A stretch of DNA of 64,000 bases. Origin: Haliclystus octoradiatus. Lineage: Eukaryota > Cnidaria > Staurozoa > Stauromedusae > Haliclystidae. The position numbers and the translations under genes are program-made. The DNA lies in NCBI GenBank assembly GCA_916610825.1, contig OU744449.1, forward strand, positions 27,378,728-27,442,727. The letters run 5' to 3'. This document shows positions 13,501 through 27,000 of the stretch, piece after piece (positions within the stretch are counted from its first letter, which is position 1; each line of letters opens with the position of its first letter). Below the pieces are notes generated by a model. The model worked only from the letters and a program-made list of their open reading frames with translations. It did not search any database and was not told the origin of the DNA.

Positions 13501-16500
13501 ATTTTTTTATATGAGATTTAATATTTATTAATATTCAGTTTGAAACCTGTACATATATATATAAACATTTGTAATTCACTTTTTTTTTAGTTTTTAAAAT
13601 TTAAAATATTTCTATTATAGGTTTTAATTTAAAAAAAAAAATGATATATTGCTCAAATAGATCTTACTTGAAAACTGGCTGAGTAAACAAAAAAACTGAA
13701 CTACACGTTCACAAACTAATCGCATATATAGGTATATAGATGAACGAATTTGAATATGGATGGTCACTGATTTTTATTTAGGCAATATTGTACAAGACGT
13801 CTGAAAAGGATCCGTGAATCATTTGGTATCACACTTGGTAACCGTCATGGGTTCAAAGGAAAAAAGAACACTGGTGAACCCGTAGCAGACTTAAGGTAAA
13901 ATATCAGCATTTATCTTTCAGGTTGTCATCTTAGTTGATAAAACCGTTGTTCATACCTTGATGTTTTATTTTAGATCGCTTCTCATCCCTCTAATGCACG
14001 CTGAAAGATGTTGGAGTTATGCCATGGAATTGAAACTTTTAGCTAATACTGAACCAAGAAAAAAGTTTCACATGGTTCGTAAATTAAAGAAGGCTGTTAC
14101 GTACGCTGAAGAGTTATTAAAGTTATGTGAAACTATTCCTGTTGATGCAAGGTCTACACTACAAGCTCAGGTAATGATGATACTTCATCCAGCTAAGATA
14201 AAGAATTCGACCATCTATCAATATTTATCAATTAGCTGTTTTGGATACTAAATTTGGTTTTTGTTTACATATACAGGCTTACTGTGCGTTGATGCAAGCT
14301 AATTTCAAATTTGAAATTCAAGATTGGCAGACTGCTATTGATCTCTATGGAAAAGCAAGGTAATGCAATGAACCCTGTATAACAGCCAGCTACGAGAGGT
14401 AGATAATTTGACCATTATAGACAGGTGGCCTTTATATACAGCTTTGATTCAGTAGAAAATACTATTATAGACATTGCAAGAGTGACCACTATAGACCTGT
14501 GGCCGCTTTATAGAGGTGACTGTCATAACAGGTTTAACTGTATAACCCTTTAAAAATGTGCAAGAGTCAGGCTCAGACACCAAAGAGTCCAGAAACAATG
14601 AAACCTGGCTTATACACAATGCTAGGAATATTCGGTAGGAAAAGGCAAAGGGCTGGATAAGTGGATATATATTTTTAATCATTAGTAGTAAAATGTGAAT
14701 AGAAAAGATCAAGTTCACCTATCCTATTTAAAATTGCTCAAATATTTATCTGAAGAAATTGAGGCTTGCGGAAAGTAAATCATTTTCTCAAAAGGTAAAT
14801 TATTTCCCAGGCAATACTTCTACTCATTGGTAAGAGTAGGCCTACACTGCATCCCCAACTCTTTATTATACCACTCTAGAGTCTAGACCGTACCATCTAT
14901 CATCTTCTTCTATCGTCTAAAGATGATATTCTACTCATTTGATGTCCAGGTGAATTTAATGCTTTGAAATGTTTATCTAAATTTAAAAAAAAAAGAAAAC
15001 ATAGTCAAGGCTGTATTAACCTTTTGAGGGATTCTCCTTTTTACTGTAAGATAAGTCTGAGTAAAATTAATGTTTAAATTAGGATGACAGAGGTTTTAAA
15101 CTTCAGGGAATGATACTTTTGGCAGTACCTGATCCAAAGGTTTGGCCTTTCCTTATCCTAGAGCTTTTCAGCTTTTCTCTTCAAGATTTTTGTTGAAGTG
15201 TATGAATAATAAATCAAGAAAAATATCAATTTTCTCCTGAACTCATCTTTCCACAATCTAAGATCCTATGACCCCCACTTTTGTTGGACACTGACTGCAT
15301 ATACATTATTAACATAAACTAATACTGTTGTAATATTTTCTACCATTGCTGCACACTAAATCTGTAGAATTTTTAAATGATATGTTTTGTTTAAACTTTT
15401 ATTATGTAGAACCATTTATGGTAAACTTGCTGATGCGTTTTCTGGCGAAGTAAAGGCATTATATGTTTCAAAAAGTGATGAAATATCTCCTAACATTCGT
15501 TATTGTGCGTACAATCTTGGTGAGGGATCATCTGACATTAACGAATTGATGAAATTGAGAAGCAGTGCTGCAGGTCAAGATTTACTTGCTGCAAAAATTG
15601 ATGTAAGTATAAAGTTATTAAAGTAGGGATCTTTGAATTGATCTTTGAATGATTCATTCTACATTGAAACCTCTATATTAATTAGGGATGAGACGATTGT
15701 TCTGAAAATAATCGATTTTGCCGATCATCGGCGCTATTTTTAGTAATCGAAAAATAATCGGCATCGGCAAATAAATTGATTTTTAATCGTTGAACCGATT
15801 ATTATTTGACAATGAAATTTGAAACAAAAGTTCCAAAATAGTCGCTACTGTTTGTTTACATCGTTTTGTAATTCAAAACATTTGAATAATTCGTCATGCC
15901 ATTTGACACGTTCTATTGTTATAACCTGAAAAAGGTCAACACATTAGCGTTGATGAATAACACACGTGAGCACGGTTGAATGAATAATTTTATTTACGAC
16001 AAAAAAGCAGCGGTCGAGTTAAAATTTTGAGAAAACAATTTTCACATAAAATGAAGTTGTTTCATATTATAGCAAACGTTTTTGTGGGGATTATATCATG
16101 ATTGTTTTGATTGGAATACTCATCAAACTTGGAAGGATTTTCCAATCAGTTATGGGAAGAAAGTCTCTTTTTTGTGTTAATGGTTTATCAACAACATTTA
16201 ATTTTGTTGAAAACTTACGCTTAACGGCTACTGATTTACTACTACCAGTACTAATTTCCATTTAAATTCTCATTCAAAACAAATCATTTACGATGTGAGC
16301 GTAACACATTTAATGTTTCATTTCAACTTTGACTTGTGTGATGAAAGTATCTACGGTCCGCGTGTTGTCAGACGGCCAATATTTTGTAATGGTTTGTTTG
16401 AGTGAGAAATAATCGAAACATTCGATTAATCGGCCGATTACTGTGACTAATCTGCTGAGAACTAATCGGCTTCGAACATCGGTAAATTTGGTAATCGTCT

Positions 16501-19500
16501 CATCTCTAATATTAATGCCACATGTAAGAACTACAATACAGTGAAACCTGCATATAACGGCCAGCTAAGAGAGGTAGATAAATTGACCACTATAGACAGG
16601 TGGCCTTTATATACAGGTTTGATTCAATAGAAAATATTATTTTAGGCATTGAAAGATTGACCACTATAGACAGGTGGCCACTGTATAGAGGTGACCGTTA
16701 TAACAGGTTTGACTGTATATAAAACAGACTTCAAAGAAGAGCTTTCAAAACGAAATTAACCCTTTCGTTTGTCAATTGCTTTGCAAAATAGCTACCACAC
16801 TTCTTTAAGCTTTTATTTGACTTTCTTAGTTCTTACCCTCATGTCAATGTTTTTAATTAAATTTCGGTAGCAAGTGTCTATTTTGCAATTCTGATACGAA
16901 GTTCAAATAGCAAAGTTTTGAACCTGGTTTTGTAATTTGTGTTATTAACTATGTCTTATATTTATATTCATTACACAAATATATTAATACAATGAAATAA
17001 AATGTTGGTTTGCTTTCTCATGTAGGCTGCCATTAGCCAAACACGTGAGAAAATGGCTGCCACAGTTGGTGAAATGACATGGCGTGGTAGAACGGTACCA
17101 ATTCATAATGAGAAAGCAAGAGTCTTTCTATTGCACATGGATAACAAAGATGAGGAATTAGGACGTCAACAATCGTCTGATGACGATCAAATGGCTGTTT
17201 ATGATGATTTTATGATGGAATGCAAAGATGCATTGCAATCTGTTAAAGAAGAAATCAATACAGAAAGTGTAAGTAATTATTTTGTTTATTTACATTAAAT
17301 CTAGTTTAGCCAATGGCTTGTATAACCAGATTACCTCTGTATAAAGACCGCCTTTCAATTGTGGCCAATTCTGTCAATAGCTGCAATGCTTCATTCTACA
17401 AATGGAAATTCTTCTTTATGAATTTAATTAGCTAATCAACTTTACAATGAGACTTACAACCTCAGCAACCTGTTTGCAGAGTAGGGCTCTTTTGACGAGA
17501 TCTCAGAGGCGTCCACAGAATATTCACCCATGGGCGCTGTAACAGAGTTTTGCCTTCTTTGCAAGCGATGTAACAGTATGCAAAATTGATTTATTCTAAA
17601 ATTATACGGTAAGTGTTAAAGAAAGCTTCTTAGTAAAACATTTGATAGCAAGTTATTGTTGCCACTGATATTTTTGCTATCAAATATTTTACCGTATTAT
17701 TTTTTCTATTGCATTGACATATTGTCAAAGTTTGCTTGGTTATTTTAATCTACACCGTATTTTGAAAAATATACAATTGCATTTGTTTAGGGTTCAGGCA
17801 AGGCCAAAGCACAAAAAAATGAAACATTAATCAACAATCTCAAGTACATTCAAATGTATCTTTCTTACTGGCGTCATATTTTGACAGTTGAAAGAAACAT
17901 GGCTATGGGTACATCACTGAAAGTCAAACTACCAGCCCTTGTGAAAAGTAACGAAGGCAGCCGCACTACCACTGTTGGCAAGGTTACAAAACCTGAAGAT
18001 TTAATTCGGTTGTTTGATAATTCTATGCAAAGCGTAACTGAAATTAGTCAATTACCTGGGATTGAAGATGATGGAACCATTGCTTTGGAGCTGGAAGCAC
18101 AAAAACAACGTTACAAGGCGGAAAGGTAAATTTTGAATAAAATAATTTAATCAGGAGTGGCACCAGAGAGGGGGCTAATTACAAGGGGACTTTGTTCCTT
18201 GGGGTGTATTTACCCATTTAAATGATTGATTTACTTTAATTACAATGTGATTTGTGTAGGTGTTTTTACATTGCATATTCACATCAACTGGGTAAGAAAT
18301 GGATGGAGGCAATCGCATTATACGAGAGAACAATTGAACATGTCAAAGAAGCACAGGAACTACACAGAAAGGCACATGGAACAGATAAAGAGGTAATTAC
18401 CGTAATAACAGCCAGTTATAAGAAGTAGATAAATTGACTACTATATGCAGGTGATTTTTATATACAGGGTTGATTTGATAGAAATACTTCAAAAGTGATC
18501 ACTGTATACAGGTGACCTTTATATACAGGGTTAATTCAATAGAAATATTCCAAAAATGACCACTAATGTAATAAGTTTTATCATCCCCTGCTGTCACAGC
18601 ACATACCCTTATATGGATATATTGTGAATAATTTTGACATTATTTTCATGTTTCAGAATGAATTAAAGAATCTTGATTCAGTCTCATCTGATTGTAAACG
18701 TTATAAATGTATTGCTCATGCCAATGGCATTCTAGGTAAGTATCAAGCTACTATCATGCGCCTACAGTTTTAGAAATTATTATACTGAAATCCTGTATTA
18801 TTTCATCTGAATTTTAACGGAAGAGCAAGTGGTCAATGTGAAAATCGAGCAATTTGATTGGTGGAACAGCGCTCAATTCCTAAGCTATATTGACCGTTCC
18901 GTGTTTTCTTATCATTGTGCCATTAGGACGCAACGGATAGTTGCGTTTTTGTATATCACAAAATTGACCGGTTAGTCGTTCGGTAATTATCAGCCGATAT
19001 TCACCCCACTTTTGATCAATAACTGTTTAATATAATAGTCATGTAATTGGTAGATTTTTTCTATGGGACTATACTACAACACAGATCACAGATGACCACT
19101 GTATAGAGGTGGCCGTTATAACAGGATTTGATTATCTTGGAATATATTTGTTTTAATAATAATCTACTGTTTGGTTTTGTTAGATGCCTCTGTGAAAGAT
19201 GGCGATTCTGTTTCTGTAAAACAGCCTCTACCAAATACGGTAAGAAAATTTGAGAAATTATCACAGCGTATATACTATTCTCTTCCATCATAATGTTTCA
19301 CGTATTGATTAGTATTTTATAGTCACATCTAGAACCCCATCTTTTCTCATCGTTTTATCATTTCACTTGCCGGAGAGATGATTTAAAAACAAGTCAAACG
19401 TGGTGATATTTATCCCTACGGAATCATTATGTTATCGTTATGCGTCCGTAGAGACTGGGGTGAGTTGTCACAAGGCCACTGCATGGCCACTCGTTAAGCT

Positions 19501-20116
19501 ACTTTGGCCCCATGTTTGTTATTTGTCCTTACGGACCAATAAAGGCCATAGTGGAATCCATGTATGTTACGCCGGATATATCCGACGTAGAGCTGAGTTG
19601 ATTTTACGCCAATTTAATTTCTTTGGCGTGGAAATTTGGTAATTTTCTATAGTTTTCAACTAAATTTGGGCTTTTTGGCGTATTTTTGAATGCTGACTTG
19701 GCGTGGCGTGATTTTGGCGTAAATATCTGGTATTCCAAATTCAAGGATTTCACTATGGAATAAAGGTAGCCTAAATTATCGCAAATTAATGTGTATTATT
19801 TTTCCGTGATACACTATGGGTGACCGTTGTAACAGGTCTTAATGTAAATCCGATTAAATCATTTTGTCTCTTTATATTTTGCTTCTAGCCTCTGGCTGAC
19901 CGCCAAAACAACTACGCGACCAACCCAGACGTATTAAAGAAACCCAACTTGGTTAAATTTCCACCAGATTATGAACCAATCCCATGCAAACCATTATTCT
20001 TTGACCTCGCTTTAAATCATGTTGAATTACCTAATCTTGACCACCGTACAGAACAAAAGAAGACTGCGGGTGGCATAACAGGATTCGTTAAAGGGTGGCT
20101 ATGGGGTGGAAAATGA
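10594..20116 (+). CDS. SRP68: Signal recognition particle 68 kDa subunit
   Basis: Twelve coding exons: 10594-10690, 13308-13374, 13782-13895, 13975-14170, 14277-14359, 15410-15602, 17026-17268, 17791-18125, 18260-18392, 18657-18735, 19184-19239 and 19889-20116. They join in frame to 607 residues (human about 627). SRP68 pairs with SRP72 on 7SL RNA and is needed for targeting ribosomes to the ER. The acidic N-terminus leads into the conserved RNA-binding region (QHHGLRHGDYQRYRQYCTRR; later MHAERCWSYAMELK). TPR-like helices follow (EISPNIRYCAYNLG). The C-terminal motif IPCKPLFFDLALNHV marks the SRP72-binding end. Intron 2 uses a GC donor (GCAAGT at 13375). Introns carry a 1.68-kb TA-flanked element, an 826-bp hAT-like element and several CAGT-type miniature elements. 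Confidence 0.96.
10980..11330 (-). repeat. Probable tRNA-derived SINE (family 3)
   Basis: On the minus strand a tRNA-like phrase GGATTAGCTCAGATGGCAGA (A-box-like) opens the unit. A body containing AACATCAAATGAGTACCATC follows. A similar body follows a tRNA-like head at 24240-24420. The B box is not convincing, so this copy is degenerate. Confidence 0.4.
11373..13052. mobile_element. 1.68-kb TA-flanked non-autonomous DNA transposon
   Basis: The left end ATAGGCAGGTCCACTAAAA and the right end TTTTAGTGGACCTGCCTAT are inverted repeats, each flanked by TA (11371-11372 and 13053-13054). The interior has no recognisable transposase. It fills most of SRP68 intron 1. Tc1/mariner-like by duplication type; the exact family is unknown. 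Confidence 0.75.
14366..14540. mobile_element. CAGT-type miniature DNA element
   Basis: About 175 bp that begins six bases after the end of the SRP68 exon 5 donor and ends ...CAGGTTTAACTG followed by TA. The internal phrases match the 2470-2631 and 16539-16715 copies. Confidence 0.7.
15683..16508. mobile_element. hAT-like non-autonomous transposon
   Basis: 826 bp with 16-bp terminal inverted repeats, TAGGGATGAGACGATT at the left and TAGAGATGAGACGATT read inward from the right. It is flanked by a perfect 8-bp direct duplication ATATTAAT (15675-15682 and 16509-16516). TAG-type ends and 8-bp duplications are hallmarks of the hAT superfamily. No transposase is present. It lies in SRP68 intron 6. 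A truncated relative is at 56223-56340. Confidence 0.88.
16539..16715. mobile_element. CAGT-type TA-flanked miniature DNA element
   Basis: 177 bp, the best-preserved copy: CAGTGAAACCTG at the left, CAGGTTTGACTG at the right, TA on both sides (16537-16538 and 16716-16717). It contains two internal GACCACTATAGACAGGTGG phrases. It inserted just after the hAT-like element in SRP68 intron 6. Confidence 0.85.
18393..18575. mobile_element. CAGT-type element forming most of SRP68 intron 9
   Basis: The homology starts within the first bases of the intron (GTAATTACCGTAATAACAGCC) and runs to about 18575 of the 264-bp intron. The copy is diverged and its ends are not intact. Confidence 0.6.
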
Positions 20117-21807
20117 GAGACAGAATATATATGCAGTGTAATAACATCCATTCAATCAGTTTGAGTTAAATTTGTTAACCCCAGTATTACTAATAAAATC
20201 AAATTATTACCATGTTTTGTTCTGGTTTGTGTGTGTGTATGGTTGTTATTCACTTATTATGACCGATTGTTTTTTTTAAAAAAACTTAATGGATCCATAA
20301 AGTTACATATGTATCGAAATTTCGCCTCATCTCATACATGCAGAAGTGAATGTTTGAAAACAAGGATTCAGTGACAATAGAAAGTGTTACGAAAAGTTTT
20401 ATCCATGTATGTTAAATGAACATAAATTAATATATGCATTTGGCAAAGTAGCTGACGTTAGAAAGAGGATCAATTGAATATTGAAGCTACCCCCATTTCG
20501 AAACTGTCATCACTATTATTAAAAAGACACTCTCTTATTATACTGATGTAACTTCTTCTTTATAAATAAATTCCACAACCGCTATAGCGCGTCGAACCAG
20601 ACATAATAAATGAATTCCATAGTCCTTATCACTGGTCCGTCGAACCAGAGCTTCGTCAATGCGGTCTCTATTTCGTCACTCGTTGATGGAAATACTTACA
20701 TTGTTCCTGTCAAGTCAGGGTGGCGCTCGGATACTCGCTCCGATGGCATGGTCATAATTGATGCAGAAAATACCAAGCTCTTTCACCAGGTACCCATACA
20801 GTCAATCCCACGAGAATTATTTAAAAAAGATATCGATAACCCTCGTGGGTGGTGATGCATCTTGAAAAGACCGTGTCTTCCAGTCTCGTTTAGGCAAATT
20901 ATTCATATGCGAAAGAGGTTACTAGTTTATTGTTTGATGAATTTAGTTCAAAAGTTTGTTTGAGCCTACGCAACAAACAAAATGTCACTAAGAGTTCATT
21001 TTTGACGTCAGAAGCCATGTCAAAGTAGCTTCTAAGTGTTCCCTTTCCCGCTACACGCTTTTGAAAGCACATCTTCTCTAATTCAAATGGTGTTTTTTAA
21101 GAGTAGTGGAAAACTAACAAAAAAAAACAATTTGATGGGAGTTTCAATACTGGAAAACAAGAACTCTTCATTAATATTGTATGAATTTGGGTTGAAACTT
21201 TAAATTGGAATCAAAGTTTAATGAGCGTTTTTACACGACATTATTTCAATATCAAACATTTGAAACAAAATAACAATTTGAAAAATCGCTAAGGCTCAGA
21301 TATAACAATATGATAATAATGATTGAAATGTTTACAATATCCGTGAAATGCATTTTGCATCATTTAGCTGTAAAATATATTAAACAAACAGTTCAGTAAA
21401 TGTTACAAAATTGAAAATAGTTCGTTGTGGACATCTGTTTATATTTGCGATTGTTTTGTTCTTTGTTCTTCTCACTTTTCAGTCTTTTTTCATTTCACAA
21501 GCAAGACTAAATACAAATGGCAAACAGGTGTTTTGCTGCAGACATCATCTGTCAACTATATCATACAATTGCATCTACGCATGCGTTCAAAATATTCCTA
21601 TTATTCTGATTGGTTGTCTTCATTTACAATAACCTCGTTGTCCGCGTCTGTCTTTTGTAAAGTGTTATCGATGTAAATTTAACAGATACGGTCAAAATTG
21701 CGTTCATCGTGGTTGCCTCTTTATACTATCGCGTCTGTTCTTTTTACAATTTCATTGGTTGTTAAAGCATATATCAAAGAAGATAGATAGTTATACTTAC
21801 AACAAAT
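20117..21807. other. Intergenic between SRP68 and the G-gamma gene
   Basis: Holds the SRP68 3' UTR and, further on, the presumed promoter of the G-gamma gene. An 81-codon open frame with its own ATG lies at 20610-20855 and resembles nothing I recognise. No clear mobile-element ends were seen. Confidence 0.5.
20192..20197 (+). terminator. Polyadenylation signal of SRP68
   Basis: AATAAA about 76 bp after the stop codon. Confidence 0.6.
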
Positions 21808-22550
21808 ATGGATCGTGCAATTCTGATACATAATGTCGAATCATTGAGATGTCAACTACGAATGGACAGAATGCCTTTATCGAAATCATGCAATGAGTAA
21901 GTATAAAAAAACAGATTTTAAAGTCTGATTATCTCGATTTGATCCAAAAGATTTAAATGAGACTTGTTTCGTGTCTTAAGGATTCAGCGTCGAGTATTTT
22001 TCACGAGATTCAATTTTGAATTTCCGTATTAAGGATATGTCCATATTAAATGTAAGCTTATTAAATTGGCTGAGATTTTCTACCACAATGTTCAAATTTT
22101 GTAAGCTTACTGTAATTACTAGTATATAAACAATGCTTTTATCGTCATTTTTAATATCGTGTTTTTATCGTAAGCGTTTTTATTTCATAAATTTGTTTTC
22201 AATTTCTAATCCATGAGACATTTACTATTCTCCTGGTTCTTCCTGAAGCGACACAAATACTCAAAAAATTCTTATCATACAGAAAAATAATCATGTTTAA
22301 TAGACAAGTCTTTTCGGCTTTCAACAATGTAAACATCGGCTGATTCATTTTAGTTGTCTATTGTGAGTCGCTACAAGCGGTTTCAAACCAGTAGGTACGT
22401 ATTATTTGAATAAGATCACATAGTTTCTTGTTTTTTATTTGCAGGTTGAAACAATATTGCATACAAAATGCCCCAGGTGATCCATTAGTAAATCCTGCTG
22501 CACGAAAAACGAACCCATGGATAGAAAAATCAAAATGTTCATTAGTTTAA
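21808..22550 (+). CDS. GNG: Heterotrimeric G-protein gamma subunit
   Basis: Two coding exons, 21808-21896 and 22445-22550, join in phase to a 64-residue protein. It has the G-gamma-like (GGL) pattern: an N-terminal amphipathic helix (ESLRCQLRMDRMPLSKS), then LKQYC at 31-35, DPL at 42-44, the NPW motif at 53-55 and a CaaX prenylation box CSLV at 61-64. In the family the gamma subunit binds G-beta permanently as a coiled coil, and its lipid anchors the dimer at the membrane. Both the length and the intron inside the GGL domain fit known gamma genes. Which vertebrate subtype it matches cannot be told by eye. Upstream non-coding exons are possible. Confidence 0.93.
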
Positions 22551-22775
22551 TTATTACTACAAAATTCAAATGATGAAGTTCTGTATATACACGTTAACAT
22601 GTTACTATTATACATGACAGTGAAATGTTAAATATAGAACCTTATAATTCATCAAAAAAGTCGACAGCGATGTCATAGACTTGAAAATACGATTATTGTC
22701 ATAGTAACCGTTCCAATTCTGATATTTGCTTTGTTATGATAACCAAATGTCTAAATTAATATTGTACATAAAGAA

Positions 22776-22781
22776 AATAAA
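22776..22781 (+). terminator. Polyadenylation signal of the G-gamma gene
   Basis: AATAAA about 226 bp after the stop codon. Confidence 0.5.
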
Positions 22782-24038
22782 TCCCTTGATATCAATGTTG
22801 AATGACTATTTACATATAATCCTTGTTTCTCAAATATTTGCAAACTATTTTACTTAATTTCTTTGATGTTAAATAGATTAGAAAGACCAGCAGCCTTTAT
22901 TTTGTTTTTGTTGGAAAAATCGAGGCTGAAAAATACATATGGCTACTACGTAATTACATGAAGATGAGTTTGAATCTGACCCTCTGATCGGACCAAGATA
23001 TCAAACTTTTTAGTGAAAAGGATGCTGGTCATTTAGACTCTTTAAATTCCGCTTTGCAATAAAATAAATTATCGCAAACGAGACTTTGTTCAATGGTTCA
23101 AGGTCATGGTTGATAACGTTTTTCTAATGTTTTTTTATCAAACTAATTGCCATTGCCCAAACTGAATTTGTGTTTTCGTGTTATCAGTTACGGCTTGCGA
23201 AGGTAAAGCTGCTCGCAGGCTATTAAAGACCCCATTAACATTCTTGTTTTGCTTGGAAAATATCGGTGCGCATATTCGATTGATCAGAAATGAACATATT
23301 CGTGCATAGTATGTGAACGTGAGAGAGCTGTAAAGACTATTAAAGGCAATTTGTTTAATCCATGGCTTTGTTTATCAAAATTTGCGAAGGAGTATAGGTC
23401 TGCTATACAACCATGAAAGATACAATAGCAAATTAGACAACTAAACAAAAGATAGGAATTCATATTATTAAGTTGTGTTAAATTTATCACGAATCCGATT
23501 AAACTTTTCTCAAGGCAACCTGTCATATACCACCAGGTATATTAAATACAATAAAATAAAAAAATCTTAGAATCGTGTAAATAAAATCGTGTTAAAATCT
23601 TAGTGTAAAACGATAAAGATGTTCATTCGTAGGCGTACAATCAAATAGGCGATAATACATTAGAATTATTCAAAATTGAGTTATTTAACTTCTTAAAATT
23701 GGAATTTTTGTTCTTACACAAACTTCGATTGTAAAATATATCTCTTTCATGCTCCCATCTAGGTACTAAACCCTTATTGGCATATTTTCAAGAAAATAGT
23801 CATAATTATCCACTTTTAATAATTAAATGCACATTGATTCATAACAAGATATAATAAGAATTAAAATAATATTTTAATAATGAGATTGCAACTATTATGT
23901 ACAAAACAAATCATTATATTCTATATATTACTAATGAGATAAATTATAATAATTATAATGATTACATCACCCACAGCATATATTATATGAATTAAGTAGT
24001 TTAATTCTATTTAAATATATATTACATTTGTGAAACTT

Positions 24039-24044
24039 TTTATT
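24039..24044 (-). terminator. Polyadenylation signal of IFT70
   Basis: AATAAA on the minus strand, about 39 bp beyond the stop codon. Confidence 0.55.
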
Positions 24045-24082
24045 TAAAGCAGTTCTATGAATTTTAAGTTGTTCAAATTCAG

Positions 24083-27000
24083 TTATATTAATTTGATAAA
24101 TAGAAATTTCAGCATCCTTGCCTCAAATGAAACTGTGTTTTTCCCAGCATGAATTGGTTCTTGTTCAAAGGGTTCTTCAATAACTGTTGTAACATCTCGA
24201 CCAAATGCTACAAAATTACAAAACAAATTTATCAACAATTCTCAGCATAGGTCTAGCTCAGAAGCACGCGAAATAGAGATCTGATGGTCAGTGCCTCGAG
24301 GGTTCAAGTCATGTATCAAATCCACAGAATGTCAACGTTTCCTTGACTTTTATGTATGTGAACATCAAATGAATACCATCTTGTGACGGCAGATGGAGTG
24401 GTTAATGAGCCACTAGTAAAGTTTATTACTAAAAAATGGGAGATATCGTATTTCTTTAATTCATAACCATTTGTTTGGGATTGCTATGGATTTTTACGAT
24501 AGGGACTACAAAGTTTAAATTTGAGAAATTTGTATGCGAAAAGTAAACAAATGTGGACATATTTGATATATCGGGCCCATCGGAGGCATAATTGGAATGG
24601 ACTGCAGGGGTCGAATTTTCCGTAGGCCGCTTTACCCTGCATTCTGGAGTCTATATATGGTGAAAATTGAACATCTTCGGTACTGGTTCTGAATATACAT
24701 ATATGCATTGAATTCGCAGTATATTAAACTAATTCGGGTACAAATGACATTTAAACTACTGCAATAGGGTCACAAAATGCCGGTACAAATGACATTTAAA
24801 CGAATACTGCGAATACTACATGGATTTTCATCCAAATCCTACAGAATTTACAATAAACAATTTTCAAACAATTTACAGGTTTGCCATACAATATTGAATA
24901 AAAGTTGCAGACATACCATTTGCTCCTCGATATGTTTCAATCTGCAAATAATTCTGTTTTCATTCGTTTAGAGAGATGATATGAGCATTTTTGAAGAATA
25001 AAAACAGTGTTGTTTTGTTTACAATTCAATGACAGCAGAATTAAAAGTTTTAAACAAACAAATGTTGGATATCCGTGCGTATAGTTTTCTAAAAGTCTAA
25101 ATCTATATATTTTGTCATAAAATAATGAGTTAAACATACTTTAGAACTGCATTATGTCTGTAAAGCAGGATTATTACTTCCTTGATTTGCTTTAATACGA
25201 TCAAATTTATGATCGTCTTACAACTATGAATCACGTCTCACGAGAAAGTCCAGTACTGAGATACTGAATATCATGCCATTTAATAAATATAGTAATGATA
25301 CTAATACTCACTTTCACAGTTCTCTAAGAATACAATAGTTTCCTGTATAATAGAATCCTTTAACATAATCATATGTTTTGCCTGATGTAAATAAATCATA
25401 AACAAATAGTTGACATTAATCTGAGATAAAAACTGGCTTAGAAAAGTAAGAAAATCAATAACAGTCAACATCGATAATAATTTTTAGAATCTTAAGATCA
25501 ACAATGGTCGACGATGTTCTTCATTTACGACATTTATTAATTTCACGTTATACTGTAAACTGCATATATGCATTTTCGATACTACATCAAAAAATCTCTA
25601 GACAGTAGTTTCTGACACTAAACAGCTAATATCAAATACCTCTATATGTCAAAATATAAGTTCTACTATTCTTGAGCAGAATCAAGCAGCCATGTTGAGC
25701 AGAAAACAGTGATTTTTGGTATTAAATATGAGGCTCAACAAATACATGTAGCAATATTTATGTTAGGGGTCATTTATAAAGTAGTACTCAGCAAATGTTC
25801 TAATATATGACACCCCTACCCCACCCCAGTACGCTTTAAGATCCCACCATTCTGCGTACGTACTGACAATTTTGCAGCCCCCCGCATTTTATTGCAATTT
25901 GTCTTTGTTGTTTCCGAAAGTACACAAATGCAACAAATTTTAGGAAAAAGTATATTATCGGAGCTAGTTTTTAGTCAAAAATCGATTTAATCATTAATAA
26001 ACTGGTAATTGATAGCTTTATAATCTTTCAAAAAGTGCTATACAGAGACAGTCAAAATGCGTACGTAATTTGGTGATTGACACTCTCTCGTTATGATCTA
26101 AACCCTATTTAGCCAAGTAAGTACTTTAAGGATAGCCCCTTAGATGAATTCGATTGAGACGAATTATTTGGGCGGATTGAATTCATACACGATTGTTTCA
26201 TCCTCTAAACAGCTGTGGCCTTTTCTAATGAATTATTTGAATTATTTAACTTACCATGTTTTCAATGAGTGAGAGAAAACATCTTTTTGCGTAAAACCAA
26301 GTGTCTGTACCCAACTGAAAAATGAAAACAAACAAACATTACTTTACATTCTGAGCGACAAGGCATCACTCAATCTTAACCTTGATAATTGTAGTATATT
26401 GATTTAATCATCAAAATAAAATCTACCTGTCCGCAGCAGTCAATGAAGATAGCTGAGCACAGGTTATAAATGCAAACACAGAAATAAATTAGTTTGGCAA
26501 ATTGATAATGCCATTTCTATTGTCTATTGTTCTACTGTATACTAAGTGAGTCTGCAAACAGGCTATGTCACAGCATCGTATAAGGTTAATTTTTTTCGTA
26601 GGATATATATTTTGCTTCAGCAATTCAAATAGGGAGAGTTGGTAATAAAATAAACAACAACATTCGGTTTAACAAACACAACACAAAGAACACTGGTGCA
26701 AGACATACACTGGTACTGTGATATAGCTGCATATACAGATAAATAGACTACTAGTTTTTGTAGGGAGGGTTGATTTAATAGAAAATACTATTTTAGACGT
26801 ACCAATAGTGAGCAGTGGATACAGTTGGTCGATATACAGAGGTGCCTACGATTTATAATAGGCAAGACTGTTCAGCACGTTACAACTTTAACATATTAAA
26901 TTATCAAACACTTCGCTATGATGAAATATAAATCAATGATTTTAAGTGAAAAAAAATTAATCTAACCTTTTTGTTGTACGGTTCAAGGCTTTTAATTACC

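Larger units (their letters stand above)
22551..24082. other. Intergenic between the G-gamma gene and IFT70
   Basis: Convergent gap containing both 3' UTRs. A+T-rich, with no gene recognised. Confidence 0.5.

Noticed and set aside
20610-20855. 81-codon open frame with ATG downstream of SRP68
   Set aside because: No recognisable domain, no clear promoter or polyadenylation context; could be chance or a transposon remnant.
24909-24935. Splice-like exon (ATTGAAACATATCGAGGAGC...) between the last two IFT70 exons
   Set aside because: Joining it in phase gives a stop codon, while direct joining of 25312 to 24207 gives the expected family sequence (NCETFGRDV).
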